From: Sphingobium sp. CCH11-B1
GTDB taxonomy: Bacteria > Pseudomonadota > Alphaproteobacteria > Sphingomonadales > Sphingomonadaceae
NCBI RefSeq assembly: GCF_001556865.1
Contig: NZ_LSJY01000018.1
Span: 1 to 64,000 of the forward strand
DNA length: 64,000 bases
Direction of reading: 5' to 3'
Position numbers and translations under genes: made by a program
The notes under the pieces: model-generated
Seen by the model: the letters and a program-made list of their open reading frames with translations, nothing else
What the model was told of the DNA's origin: nothing
Database searches by the model: none
Shown: piece by piece, positions 7,950 through 16,343 of the stretch
How positions within the stretch are numbered: position 1 is the first letter of the stretch
Layout: every line of letters starts with the position of its first letter

Positions 7950-9005
7950 ATGGATTTTCTTCGTCCGATCAGCGTCCTTACCGCTTTCAGCCTGTTCGTT
8001 GCGCCGCTGCCGGGCGCAGATGCGTTCGGCCCGCCGCCCAAGCCGCTGCTCCAGCAAACGGCCGAGGCGAAGTTGCTGGGAGAGTTCGCCCGTTTCGCCA
8101 CCCTGTCGGACGGCACGGTCGGGATTGCAGTGCGCGACCTTCAGACCGGGGAAACGCAAGCGCTGAACGGCGATACGCTCTTTCCCATGGCCAGCGCCTA
8201 CAAGGTTGCGGTCGCCGGGCGCATCTTCGCCTTGATCGATGCAGGCCAACTCAAGCTCGAAGACCAGCTCGCCCTGGACCCCGCCTTGGCGAGTGAAGGC
8301 GGGATCGCCTGGATGTTCTCGCAGCCTGGCGCGCACCTTTCCGTCGATCGCCTGTTGCAACTGATGATGCAGAAGAGCGACAATAACGCCACCGACGTTC
8401 TGGTGGCACGGGCAGGCGGTCCGCAGGCAATCACCCAGTTCGTGACTGGACTTGGCGTGCGGGGCTTGCGGGTGGACAGCGACACGGCGCACCTTCTGTA
8501 TCGCGCCATGGGCATTCATCCGCTCTCGGGCACCTTCAGACAGAATGCGGAAGCCGCGCGCAAGGCCGATCCGCAAATCGCCGTGCGCGACATCCGGGAT
8601 CTTCCGAACATCGCCTTTGCCGCCGAGCCGGAGGACACATCGACGCCCACGGCCATGCTCGATCTGGTCACCGCGTTCGAGGCTGGGCGCGCCCTGTCGC
8701 CGGCAAGTACGCAGCGGCTCTTCACCATCATGGCCGGATGCGAAACGGGCAAGGCGCGGATCGTTGGAATGCTCCCGCCCGGCACGGCGGTCGCGCACAA
8801 GACCGGATCGCTCAATGGCGTTGGTAACGATGTCGGGGTGGTGCGGCTGCCGGACGGGCGGCGGTTCGCCGTTGTGATGTTCGTCATGAAGGACAGCAAA
8901 GGCCATGTGTCGCGGGACCGCGTGATCGCCGAAGCGGCGCGTGCGGCATATGATTATTTCCTCTACGCCCCGGACAGGGAGCACGGTCGGGCGCACAACG
9001 CTTAA
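7950..9005 (+). CDS. Class A beta-lactamase-like serine hydrolase lacking Glu166
   Basis: A 351-residue exported protein of the class A beta-lactamase/DD-peptidase fold. An N-terminal signal segment is followed by Ser82-Ala-Tyr-Lys85 (SxxK), Ser143-Asp-Asn145 (SDN) and Lys284-Thr-Gly286 (KTG); DTSTP at 229-233 matches the segment after the omega loop. By eye alignment, the deacylating Glu of class A enzymes (ExxLN) is absent: the equivalent position is Thr179, and about 37 extra residues separate it from DTSTP. It may be a slow or acyl-trapped enzyme, a penicillin-binding esterase, or use another base. The start at 7950 is chosen for the signal peptide; longer upstream frames overlap ung. Confidence 0.85.
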   Translation: MDFLRPISVLTAFSLFVAPLPGADAFGPPPKPLLQQTAEAKLLGEFARFATLSDGTVGIAVRDLQTGETQALNGDTLFPMASAYKVAVAGRIFALIDAGQLKLEDQLALDPALASEGGIAWMFSQPGAHLSVDRLLQLMMQKSDNNATDVLVARAGGPQAITQFVTGLGVRGLRVDSDTAHLLYRAMGIHPLSGTFRQNAEAARKADPQIAVRDIRDLPNIAFAAEPEDTSTPTAMLDLVTAFEAGRALSPASTQRLFTIMAGCETGKARIVGMLPPGTAVAHKTGSLNGVGNDVGVVRLPDGRRFAVVMFVMKDSKGHVSRDRVIAEAARAAYDYFLYAPDREHGRAHNA

Positions 9006-9056
9006 CGCCGACGACATAGATCGTTACGCTGCCAGCCCAAAAGAGGATGGCTGGTG

Positions 9057-9419
9057 ATGCGTATAAAGAGCTTCCGCGATTTCTGGCCTTATTATCTGCA
9101 GGAACATGCACGGCCCGGCACGCGGGCGCTGCACTATACGGGCACCAGCATCGTCGTGGGGCTGCTCGCGACCTTGCCCGTGTCGCGTCATTGGTGGACG
9201 GGATTGGCGCTGCCGCTCGCCGGCTATGGCTTTGCCTGGGCGGGCCACTGTCTGGTCGAACGCAACCGGCCGGCAACGTTCCGCTATCCATTTTGGTCGC
9301 TTCGCGCGGATTTCGTGATGTGGCAACGCTTCCTGACTGGCAGGATCGGCCGGGATCTTGAGCTGGCAGGCGTCAGGACCGACGGCACGGTCGATCCTGC
9401 GCGGCGAATCCTCGCCTGA
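9057..9419 (+). CDS. DUF962 (Mpo1-like) membrane protein
   Basis: A 120-residue integral membrane protein with two hydrophobic segments (HYTGTSIVVGLLATLPV and WWTGLALPLAGYGFAWAGH) and the DUF962 motif in which a His (HYTGT) precedes the first helix and GHCLVERNRPATF follows the second. The yeast relative Mpo1 is a dioxygenase acting on 2-hydroxy fatty acids from phytosphingosine breakdown. A lipid role would suit a sphingolipid-making host, but this is inference. GTG at 9054 directly precedes the ATG; AAGAGGA lies upstream. Confidence 0.8.
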   Translation: MRIKSFRDFWPYYLQEHARPGTRALHYTGTSIVVGLLATLPVSRHWWTGLALPLAGYGFAWAGHCLVERNRPATFRYPFWSLRADFVMWQRFLTGRIGRDLELAGVRTDGTVDPARRILA

Positions 9420-9463
9420 TCGATCCGCTTGACCGGCCGTCGCGCTCTGCCACAAAGAGCGCG

Positions 9464-10531
9464 ATGTCTCTTGCCGCCACATTCACCCAACTCGATCGCA
9501 GCAGCCTGGCCCGGCGTTGGCAAGCGTTGGAGGCTCGGTCCGACGCCTCCTTTTTCCTACGCTGGACCTGGATCGGCGCCTGGCTGGACAGCTATCCGGT
9601 GACGCCCGAGTTGATCGCCGTGACCCGCGAAAATGGCGAGGATATCGCGCTGGCGCTGCTGGGTCACGCGATGATGCCTCGGCTGCTGGGAAGCGCGGCG
9701 ACCCTCAGCCTCAACCAGTCGGGGGATGCCGCTGCTGACAGGCCCTATATCGAATATAACGGCCTCCTGGTGGCCCGGGGCAAGGAAGAGGACGCTGCTC
9801 AGGCTGTCCTGGCGGCCCTCATGCGTCGGCGGGACTGGCGGATCCTGCGTCTTGGCGGCGTGGTTCCGGGTTCGCCGCTCCTGCAATTGCCGGCCCGCCG
9901 CCATCTTCGCGTCGACGTCTCTCCCGTCTATCAGGTGGATCTCGGCGCGGTTCGATCCGCTTCCGGCGACTATCTCTCGCTGCTCAGCGCCAACACGCGC
10001 AGCCAGATACGCCGGGCGATGAAGGATCGTGATTCCGGCTTGCCCCATGTGACCGTCGCCACATTGGATGAAATCGGACCCTGGCTGACGGAAATGGCGG
10101 CTCTCAATGCGGGGCGCCATGCCGACAATGCCTGGGATGATGAAGGCTTTCGCAGTTTCGTTGCGACGCTCGCTGCTCGTGGCCTCACGACCGGCGATGT
10201 CGAACTGCTTCGCCTGGACGATGCCGGGGGCATCGTCGGCCTGTTGCTCAATTTCGTCCAGGATGGCGTCGCGATGAACTACCAGTCCGCCTTTGCCGAG
10301 GCGCGTAGCGCGAAAGACAAGCCTGGCCTTCTTTGTCATGCCGCCGCCGTTGGTCACTATGCTGACCGGGGCCTGTCTCGCTACTCGCTTCTCGCAGGCA
10401 AGGATCGATACAAACAGAGCCTCTCCACCTGCGAGGAGCAATTGGAGTGGTGGCAGATCGAGCGGGTCAGCCCTCGCCTGGAGCTGGAAGCGATATTACG
10501 TCGCCTGTTCAGGCGCCCAGCTTCCGCATGA
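9464..10531 (+). CDS. Acetyltransf_6 (CelD/BcsL-like) GNAT-fold protein, copy 1
   Basis: A 355-residue soluble protein resembling the CelD/BcsL and FemAB group, with duplicated GNAT folds. Landmarks are FFLRWTWIGAWLDSYPVTPE near the N-terminus, NTRSQIRRAMKDRD in the middle and the C-terminal core GGIVGLLLNFVQDGVAMNYQSAF followed by PGLLCHAAAVGHYADRGLSRY. Enzymes of this group transfer acyl or aminoacyl groups to amines. The substrate is unknown. Its 3' end overlaps the convergent cupin gene by 23 bp, and a paralogue lies at 11375-12505. Confidence 0.8.
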   Translation: MSLAATFTQLDRSSLARRWQALEARSDASFFLRWTWIGAWLDSYPVTPELIAVTRENGEDIALALLGHAMMPRLLGSAATLSLNQSGDAAADRPYIEYNGLLVARGKEEDAAQAVLAALMRRRDWRILRLGGVVPGSPLLQLPARRHLRVDVSPVYQVDLGAVRSASGDYLSLLSANTRSQIRRAMKDRDSGLPHVTVATLDEIGPWLTEMAALNAGRHADNAWDDEGFRSFVATLAARGLTTGDVELLRLDDAGGIVGLLLNFVQDGVAMNYQSAFAEARSAKDKPGLLCHAAAVGHYADRGLSRYSLLAGKDRYKQSLSTCEEQLEWWQIERVSPRLELEAILRRLFRRPASA

Positions 10532-11378
10532 AGCGGTAAGCGAAGCGGCGAAGGCCCTGCCGTTCGGGCCTATTACTGACTTTCCCCGTCGGCAGCCCCC
10601 GCCTGCGCAGAAGCGCGTTGAAGCTGTGCAATTCGCCTTCCGCGACGCTCCGTTCCGACCGCCATGTCACGGACAGGCTGACCGACACGGTCGGCCCGTT
10701 TTCTACGAAGTGGGGGGCCTTTACCGGCACATGGATGGCGTCTCCCGGCTCGAGCCTCACGGCCATGCCCCGCGCCTTGAATCCATCCTGCCAGACGAGA
10801 TTGCGGTGACCGCCACCGTGAAAATCCTCGCTTTTCTGGGCCGGAACCAATTGTTCGTCACGGGCGGGGAAGACGGTCATCGTCTTTACCCCCATGATCT
10901 GGAGCAGGATATTATGTTCCGGGTCCATGTGGAACGGGGTCACGCTGCCGGGCGAGGACAGGAAGATGAAGGCTTCCCGATGCAACATCGGCCCGGTCTT
11001 GTCCCGCACGGTCGGTTCCAGCTCCGCAAGCGCGCCGTCGAGCAGCGCGCCGTAGGCGTCGTCGCGCTCCACATTCTTGAGCACTGCCCAACTGCCGTTG
11101 CTTTCGATGGTGCGGATCGTCTCCCCCAGCGTCAATCCATTGGACGGCGTTTCTTCTGGCTTCACGCCCAGCGGAAGCTTGCCGAGATTATATTCGACCG
11201 ACGTCGCGGGCATCCGTTCGGCCAGCGCGGCGAGCGCGTCCAGCGTCAGCAGCGGATGGCCGGCCATGTTGTGGGACAGTTTGGCAGGGCGGTCCGGATA
11301 GGCCGCACCGAAATCGGCGAGCGCCTGAGCGGGGAAGATCGCGCCGCTGTCGGCGGCGACGGGGCTATGAAGGGTCAT
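10509..11378 (-). CDS. JmjC/cupin-like oxygenase-fold protein
   Basis: A 289-residue protein with a cupin_8/JmjC-like core. The putative iron site is H-x-D (TPFHMDPEHN, near residue 150) with a distal His in VPVKAPHFVENG; strands such as NILLQIMGVKTMTVFP lie between them, as in Fe(II)/2-oxoglutarate hydroxylases. The C-terminal part is basic. It is translationally coupled to the upstream Acetyltransf_6 gene by a 4-bp ATGA overlap, so the two products likely act together. The hydroxylation target is unknown. Confidence 0.75.
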   Translation of the reverse strand: MTLHSPVAADSGAIFPAQALADFGAAYPDRPAKLSHNMAGHPLLTLDALAALAERMPATSVEYNLGKLPLGVKPEETPSNGLTLGETIRTIESNGSWAVLKNVERDDAYGALLDGALAELEPTVRDKTGPMLHREAFIFLSSPGSVTPFHMDPEHNILLQIMGVKTMTVFPARDEQLVPAQKSEDFHGGGHRNLVWQDGFKARGMAVRLEPGDAIHVPVKAPHFVENGPTVSVSLSVTWRSERSVAEGELHSFNALLRRRGLPTGKVSNRPERQGLRRFAYRFMRKLGA

Positions 11379-12505
11379 CCCTTTCCTTTCAGCAGACGGG
11401 ATACAGCCTCAAGTCCGTTCGCGGCAGACAATGCGGCATTGCGCCGCAACCGCACGGTGCCAAGGCCATGCAGGGCGACACGGTACTGCACGATCGTGCG
11501 TCGTTCCGCCCAAAGGCTGTCGATCATCGGATGGTCGGCGGCAGCGCAACTGTCCATCCAGGCGATGTGCGGATCGTCCTGCACATCGTGAAGATTGGCG
11601 ATCTCGATCAGCACGCCGGGGGAAAAGCGGCCGAGCGCTTCATCGAAGGCGATCTTGAAGGAAAAGGCACCGGACCCATGCCGGAAATTGACCAGCATCG
11701 CGATCGGCCGCTCGTCGAGGTCAATGCGCAGCATGTGCAGATTACCGGATGCGAAGGCCGCAGAACAGGCCGCACGGAAGAAGGCGCTATGCTCAGGCCG
11801 GTTGGCAAGAGCCGTACCTTGCTCACCCTTCCACCCGGACGCTTCCAGCGCCAGAAATTCATCGCACCACAAGGCGAGTTCGGCGGGGTTGCCCAGCCGG
11901 CGCGTCGCAACAGTCCCCAGTTCGCCCAAACGTTTCTGAAGGCGCCGCAATTCCTTTCGCTTCTTGGACCGAACCTGCGTTTCCCAATAGGCGTCGGCGT
12001 TCAGGTCGGACCGGAGCATCGCGCGTTCGTAGCGATGGATTTCGCGCCAGTTGCGGCCCTGTTCGACGCAGACCGCCTCGATCGCGGCAGCGTTCGCGCC
12101 CGCCGCGTCCAGGCCCTCCAGATGCAGGAAGCCCGCGGCCCAATCGGCCCCATCCAGCTCACGAAAAAAACCGCGCCACGCGGCCGCTTCATGGCCCCGG
12201 CGCAGGATCGGCGCGCCAAAAAAACAATGGTCGTGCATCCAGTTGGCGACGCAGCCGATCGGCAATCGGCCGTGACGGGGTGAAAGGACGACCGGCAGCA
12301 GCCCGATCACCTTGTCCTGCTCCGTCACCTCGACCAGTCGCACATGACGTTCGCCCGCAAGATGATCGAGCGCCGCGATCAGCATGTCCGGCGCATAAAA
12401 GGCATTGGCTTCGGCCGCATCCTGAGCGAGGTCCCGCCATGCGCCTTGGCTGCCTGTATGCGCGGCGGACGTCGCGGAAAGCGAGGGGTGGGCGGCCATG
12501 TCCAT
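11375..12505 (-). CDS. Acetyltransf_6 (CelD/BcsL-like) GNAT-fold protein, copy 2
   Basis: A 376-residue paralogue of the protein at 9464. The conserved core is RSKKRKELRRLQKRLGELG, then CDEFLALEASGWKGEQGTAL and the second GNAT half ERPIAMLVNFRHGSGAFSFK, followed by FSPGVLIEIANLHD. Members of this Pfam family include cellulose-locus acyltransferases, and a bacterial ceramide synthase has been described from this broad group, so an acyl-transfer role in envelope lipids or glycans is possible. It is the first gene of the operon with the JmjC-like protein. Start at 12505; a Met two codons later is an alternative. Confidence 0.8.
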   Translation of the reverse strand: MDMAAHPSLSATSAAHTGSQGAWRDLAQDAAEANAFYAPDMLIAALDHLAGERHVRLVEVTEQDKVIGLLPVVLSPRHGRLPIGCVANWMHDHCFFGAPILRRGHEAAAWRGFFRELDGADWAAGFLHLEGLDAAGANAAAIEAVCVEQGRNWREIHRYERAMLRSDLNADAYWETQVRSKKRKELRRLQKRLGELGTVATRRLGNPAELALWCDEFLALEASGWKGEQGTALANRPEHSAFFRAACSAAFASGNLHMLRIDLDERPIAMLVNFRHGSGAFSFKIAFDEALGRFSPGVLIEIANLHDVQDDPHIAWMDSCAAADHPMIDSLWAERRTIVQYRVALHGLGTVRLRRNAALSAANGLEAVSRLLKGKG

Positions 12506-12661
12506 AGAAGCCGTCTCCTAGCCGATAAATATTAGGGAAAACCTAAGTCGCCGGTCCACCATCATCGCATATGGCCGGTGCGGCGCTCCATCCGCTATGC
12601 TATCGGCGGACGGCATGCCGGCATGTCTGTATCCACGGCGATCTAACGGGAGAAGAAGAGC

Positions 12662-13663
12662 GTGACCATATTGGTAACCGGCGTGGCGGGCTTTATTGGC
12701 ATGCACGTCGCCGACCAGCTTCTCGCCCGGGGCTTTGCCGTCATCGGGATCGACAACATAAACGACTATTATCCGGTCTCGCTCAAGCGCGACCGGATCG
12801 CCGCGCTGCAGGCGGCGCATGGCCGCTTGTTCACCTTTCACGAACTCGACTTTGCCGACATGGGCGCGTTGCAGGCGGCGCTCGCCGATCAGGTGATCGA
12901 ATCGGTCGTCCATCTGGGAGCGCAGGCGGGGGTGCGCTATTCGCTCGTCAATCCGCACGCCTATGTGCGTTCGAATCTTGCGGGGCACGTCAACATTCTG
13001 GAACTGGCGCGCGAGCGCCGAGTCCGCCATCTGGTCTATGCCTCATCCTCCTCCGTTTATGGGGGCAACGATACGCTCCCCTTCCGCGTCGAGGATCGCG
13101 CCGATCACCCGGTGTCGCTCTATGCGGCAACCAAGCGTGCCGACGAGTTGATGAGCGAGACCTATGCTCATCTCTTCCGAATCCCGATGACGGGCCTTCG
13201 CTTCTTCACCGTCTATGGTCCCTGGGGGCGTCCCGACATGGCGATGTGGATCTTCACGTCCAGGATCCTTGCCGGGCAGCCGATCCCGGTTTTCAACCAT
13301 GGCCGCATGCAGCGTGATTTCACCTATATCGACGACATCGTTGCTGGCGTCCTTGGCTGCCTGGACCATCCTCCGGCGGATGATGGCGCGGTGAAGGCCG
13401 GCGGCAGCCGCGCGCCGCATCGGCTCTACAATATCGGCAACAATCGGCCCGAAGAGCTGATGCATCTGATCGCGGTGCTTGAGGAGGCGCTGGGCCGCAA
13501 GGCGGAGATTGATTTCCAGCCGATCCAGCCCGGTGACGTTCACGCCACTTATGCGGACATCAGCGCCATCGCCCGTGACATCGGCTTTGCCCCCACCACC
13601 GGAATTGAGACAGGCGTGCCAGAGTTCGTTGACTGGTATCGATCGTATCACCGCGTTGCATGA
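12662..13663 (+). CDS. NAD-dependent epimerase, probably UDP-glucuronate 4-epimerase
   Basis: Extended short-chain dehydrogenase of 333 residues. It has the NAD motif TGVAGFIGMHVA, the family-specific GIDNINDYYPVSLKRDR, a Ser with YAATK (YxxxK) active site and TVYGPWGRPDMAMWIFT. The last two features are characteristic of UDP-glucuronate 4-epimerases, which make UDP-galacturonate for capsule or exopolysaccharide. The GTG at 12662 has GGGAGAAGAAG upstream. It precedes kdsD by about 260 bp that contain no other gene I can support, and it fits a sugar-nucleotide supply role. Confidence 0.85.
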   Translation: MTILVTGVAGFIGMHVADQLLARGFAVIGIDNINDYYPVSLKRDRIAALQAAHGRLFTFHELDFADMGALQAALADQVIESVVHLGAQAGVRYSLVNPHAYVRSNLAGHVNILELARERRVRHLVYASSSSVYGGNDTLPFRVEDRADHPVSLYAATKRADELMSETYAHLFRIPMTGLRFFTVYGPWGRPDMAMWIFTSRILAGQPIPVFNHGRMQRDFTYIDDIVAGVLGCLDHPPADDGAVKAGGSRAPHRLYNIGNNRPEELMHLIAVLEEALGRKAEIDFQPIQPGDVHATYADISAIARDIGFAPTTGIETGVPEFVDWYRSYHRVA

Positions 13664-13923
13664 TCTCGCTACGTTGAGCCGCATTATCGGTTCATCGCCC
13701 ACGAAGAGCGGCGCAAATGCAACGCCCTAGCTCTATTCTCGCTTCGCGGACGCAAAATGGATTGCCATAAGTGTCTGAAAGCGCGTAAGTCATCGGCCAG
13801 GCCAGCTGGGGCGAGTTGGTCAAGGGGGGTCGCGGAACGAGGAGGGACGGCACATCCTAGTCGATGGCCGTCGCCGCTGGACGACCGGTTCCTGGTCGCA
13901 CATGCGGAAAAAAGGGCAAACGC

Positions 13924-14934
13924 GTGTCGATATCAGCTTCGAAGATCATCCCTTTTGGCAATGGCGGACATATCGTAGAAAGCGCCTGCCGAAGCCTTTC
14001 CATTGCGGCTTCAGGACTGAGCGCGATGGAATCGAGATTCTCGGACCGGGAATTTTCGGCCACCTTCCTGCGCGTCGTTGGCGTCATCATGAACGTTCGG
14101 GGACGGGTGATCGTCACCGGTATCGGCAAGAGCGGCATTGTCGCCCGCAAGATGACCGCCACCCTGACGTCCACAGGGACGCCGGCGATCTTCCTGCATC
14201 CGGCCGACGCCGGTCATGGCGACCTGGGCATGATCACGCCTGACGATGTGGTGTTGATGTTGTCGCACTCGGGAGAGTCGACGGAGCTTGGCCCGATCAT
14301 CCAATATTGCAAGCGTTTCGCCATCCCTCTCGCGGCGATGACCGCGCGCGGAACGAGCACGGTGGCGCTGGCCGCGGACCTGTGCATCCTGATGCCGGAA
14401 GTGGAGGAAGCGTGCCCCAATGCGCTTGCCCCCACCACATCGACGACCGTGCAGATGGCTTTCGGGGATGCGCTGGCGATCGCGCTCATGGAAATGCGTG
14501 GCTTTTCAGCGGACGATTTCCATAAATTCCATCCCAATGGCCGTCTTGGCGCGCAACTCGTCAAGGTGCGGGAACTTATGGCCGCCGGAACGGATGTTCC
14601 GAGCGTCAGGGAAGACGCCTCGCTGCTGGACGCCACGATCGAAATGACGCGCGCGCGCCTTGGCGGCACGGCGGTGGTCGACCGGAACGGATGTCTTATC
14701 GGCGCCTTCACCGATGGAGACTTGCGCCGGACTGTAACGGGCAAGCAGAATCTCACGGAGTCCGTCGGGCGCTTCATGACCGTCCAGCCTCTGGCGATCG
14801 GCCCTGAAGAACTGGCGTCCGAGGCGCTTCGCCTGATGCATGAGAAGAACATCATGCTGCTCTTCGTATGCGACAACAGCAAGCTGGTGGGGGCCGTGCA
14901 CATGCACGACCTGCTGCACGCCGGGGTTGCCTGA
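13924..14934 (+). CDS. kdsD: KpsF/GutQ-family arabinose-5-phosphate isomerase
   Basis: Converts ribulose-5-phosphate to arabinose-5-phosphate, the first step towards Kdo. A SIS domain (about residues 40-175) contains VTGIGKSGIVARKMTATLTSTG and LSHSGES, and it ends with FHPNGRLGAQL. Two CBS domains follow (about 205-330). The GTG at 13924 is chosen because AAAGGG lies 7 nt upstream and the length (336) then fits the family; an ATG at 13864 has poor spacing. Its end overlaps or touches the KdsB-like gene, so the two are coupled. Being beside an epimerase rather than LPS genes, it may be the capsule-type (KpsF) isozyme. Confidence 0.88.
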   Translation: MSISASKIIPFGNGGHIVESACRSLSIAASGLSAMESRFSDREFSATFLRVVGVIMNVRGRVIVTGIGKSGIVARKMTATLTSTGTPAIFLHPADAGHGDLGMITPDDVVLMLSHSGESTELGPIIQYCKRFAIPLAAMTARGTSTVALAADLCILMPEVEEACPNALAPTTSTTVQMAFGDALAIALMEMRGFSADDFHKFHPNGRLGAQLVKVRELMAAGTDVPSVREDASLLDATIEMTRARLGGTAVVDRNGCLIGAFTDGDLRRTVTGKQNLTESVGRFMTVQPLAIGPEELASEALRLMHEKNIMLLFVCDNSKLVGAVHMHDLLHAGVA

Positions 14935-15740
14935 GCGTTCTGGTCGTCATTCCCGCGCGGGCGGGATCGTCCCGCCTGCCGCGCAAGCCACTCCGCCTGA
15001 TTGCCGGGCGGACGTTGCTTCATCGCACGATTGCGATGGCGCGCTCCGCGATCGACGCACGGAAGGATGTGGCGCTCGTCGTGGCGACAGACGACCGGGA
15101 AATCGCGGATCATGCAGCCGCGGTCGGCTGTACCGCAATCATGACCGACAGCGCCATTGCTACCGGCTCCGGCCGCGCTCTGGCCGCTGCCTTGTCGCGG
15201 TCGCACTTGCCCCGTTTCGTCGTCAATCTTCAAGGCGATTCGCCCTTTCAGCCCAAAGGCGCTCTCGATGCTGTCATCGCCGCGTTGCAGATGGGGGCGG
15301 ACGTCGCGACTCCGGTCATCGGGCTGGATTGGGCGGCGCTCGACGCGTTGCGCGAACACAAGGTGCAGTCTCCCTTCAGCGGGACGACATGCGCCCGGTC
15401 GCCAGACGGACGCGCGCTCTGGTTTTCCAAGATGATCATCCCCGCGATCCGCGACGAGGCGGCCTTGCGCGCCAGCCAGCCAGGCTCGCCGGTTTGGCGG
15501 CATGTGGGCCTCTATGGCTATACGCTTGATGCGCTTCGGCGCTTCGAAGCCTCGCCGCCGACCAGTCTCGAACAATTGGAGGGATTGGAACAGCTTCGCT
15601 TGCTGGAACTGGGCATAGCCGTAACGGCGGTGGCGGTGGACCCACCGCTGTTCGACAGCAGCGGGATCGACACGGAAGCGGATATCGCACGTGTGGAAGC
15701 CCTTATCGCCGCCCATGGCGATCCCACGCCTTTGCTGTAA
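14868..15740 (+). CDS. kdsB: KdsB-like CMP-Kdo synthetase with altered QGDEP motif
   Basis: Cytidylyltransferase predicted to activate Kdo or a related 3-deoxy-sugar with CTP. Homology begins SVLVVIPARAGSSRLPRKPL, and later LYGYTLDALRRF, EQLRLLELGI and GIDTEADIARVEAL match KdsB. The usual QGDEP motif reads QGDSP (NLQGDSPFQPKG), so Glu is Ser. The ATG at 14868 would overlap kdsD by 67 nt; homology starts near residue 22, so translation more likely begins at or near 14931 (a CTG overlapping the kdsD stop). The next gene, a phosphatase, starts 5 nt after its stop. Confidence 0.78.
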   Translation: MRQQQAGGGRAHARPAARRGCLSVLVVIPARAGSSRLPRKPLRLIAGRTLLHRTIAMARSAIDARKDVALVVATDDREIADHAAAVGCTAIMTDSAIATGSGRALAAALSRSHLPRFVVNLQGDSPFQPKGALDAVIAALQMGADVATPVIGLDWAALDALREHKVQSPFSGTTCARSPDGRALWFSKMIIPAIRDEAALRASQPGSPVWRHVGLYGYTLDALRRFEASPPTSLEQLEGLEQLRLLELGIAVTAVAVDPPLFDSSGIDTEADIARVEALIAAHGDPTPLL

Positions 15741-15745
15741 TTGCC

Positions 15746-16336
15746 ATGCGTCGGCTGTTCATAATTCGGCACGGAAATACGTTCGCCAGCAGCGCCGAAG
15801 CGCGGCGCGTTGGCGCGCGCACGGATATTCCCTTGGTGGAGTCAGGCCGCATGCAGGCGGAGCAACTCGGCCAATGGTTCGCACGGGAGAAACTGGCCGT
15901 GCGGCGCATTCTGTCCAGTCCGTTGCAGCGGGCGCGGCAAACGGCGGAACTCATCGCGGCGGCTGTCGGAGTTGAATGTGCCGGCTCCTGTGACTGGCTT
16001 GGCGAGATCGATCACGGGCCGGACGAAGACCAGCCCGAAGCCGCTGTCCTTGCCAGGATTGGCGCCGATGCCCTGGCCCGCTGGGACGAGCAGGCCATCC
16101 CGCCGGACGGCTGGATCGTCGATGCGGAGGCGCGGGTTCAGGCATGGAGGGCCTTCTTTGCGGAAGGTGGCGAAGGCGTCGACCTGCTCGTCACCAGCAA
16201 TGGGGCAGCCCGCTTCGCCTTGGTGGCATCAGGGCTTTCGCGGGGCGCGCTGAAGCTGCGGACAGGTGCCTTTGGGGAGCTTGCCGTCGACGATGACGGG
16301 CGGGTCAGCCTGATCCGCTGGGACGTGCGACCCTAG
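15746..16336 (+). CDS. Histidine phosphatase superfamily protein
   Basis: A 196-residue branch-1 histidine phosphatase. The phosphohistidine motif RRLFIIRHGNTF opens the protein, ILSSPLQRARQTAELIA provides the second conserved Arg, and GEIDHGP the acid/base region. The second catalytic His region (VTSNGAARF) has Asn where His is common, so activity may be weak or altered. It is the last gene of the epimerase-kdsD-kdsB run and could dephosphorylate a sugar-phosphate intermediate; this is inferred from position only. Confidence 0.82.
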   Translation: MRRLFIIRHGNTFASSAEARRVGARTDIPLVESGRMQAEQLGQWFAREKLAVRRILSSPLQRARQTAELIAAAVGVECAGSCDWLGEIDHGPDEDQPEAAVLARIGADALARWDEQAIPPDGWIVDAEARVQAWRAFFAEGGEGVDLLVTSNGAARFALVASGLSRGALKLRTGAFGELAVDDDGRVSLIRWDVRP

Positions 16337-16343
16337 GGCGCGG

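Noticed and set aside
13664..13923. Plus-strand frame from 13757 running into kdsD
   Set aside because: Overlaps the conserved start of kdsD in another frame, with no recognisable protein features.
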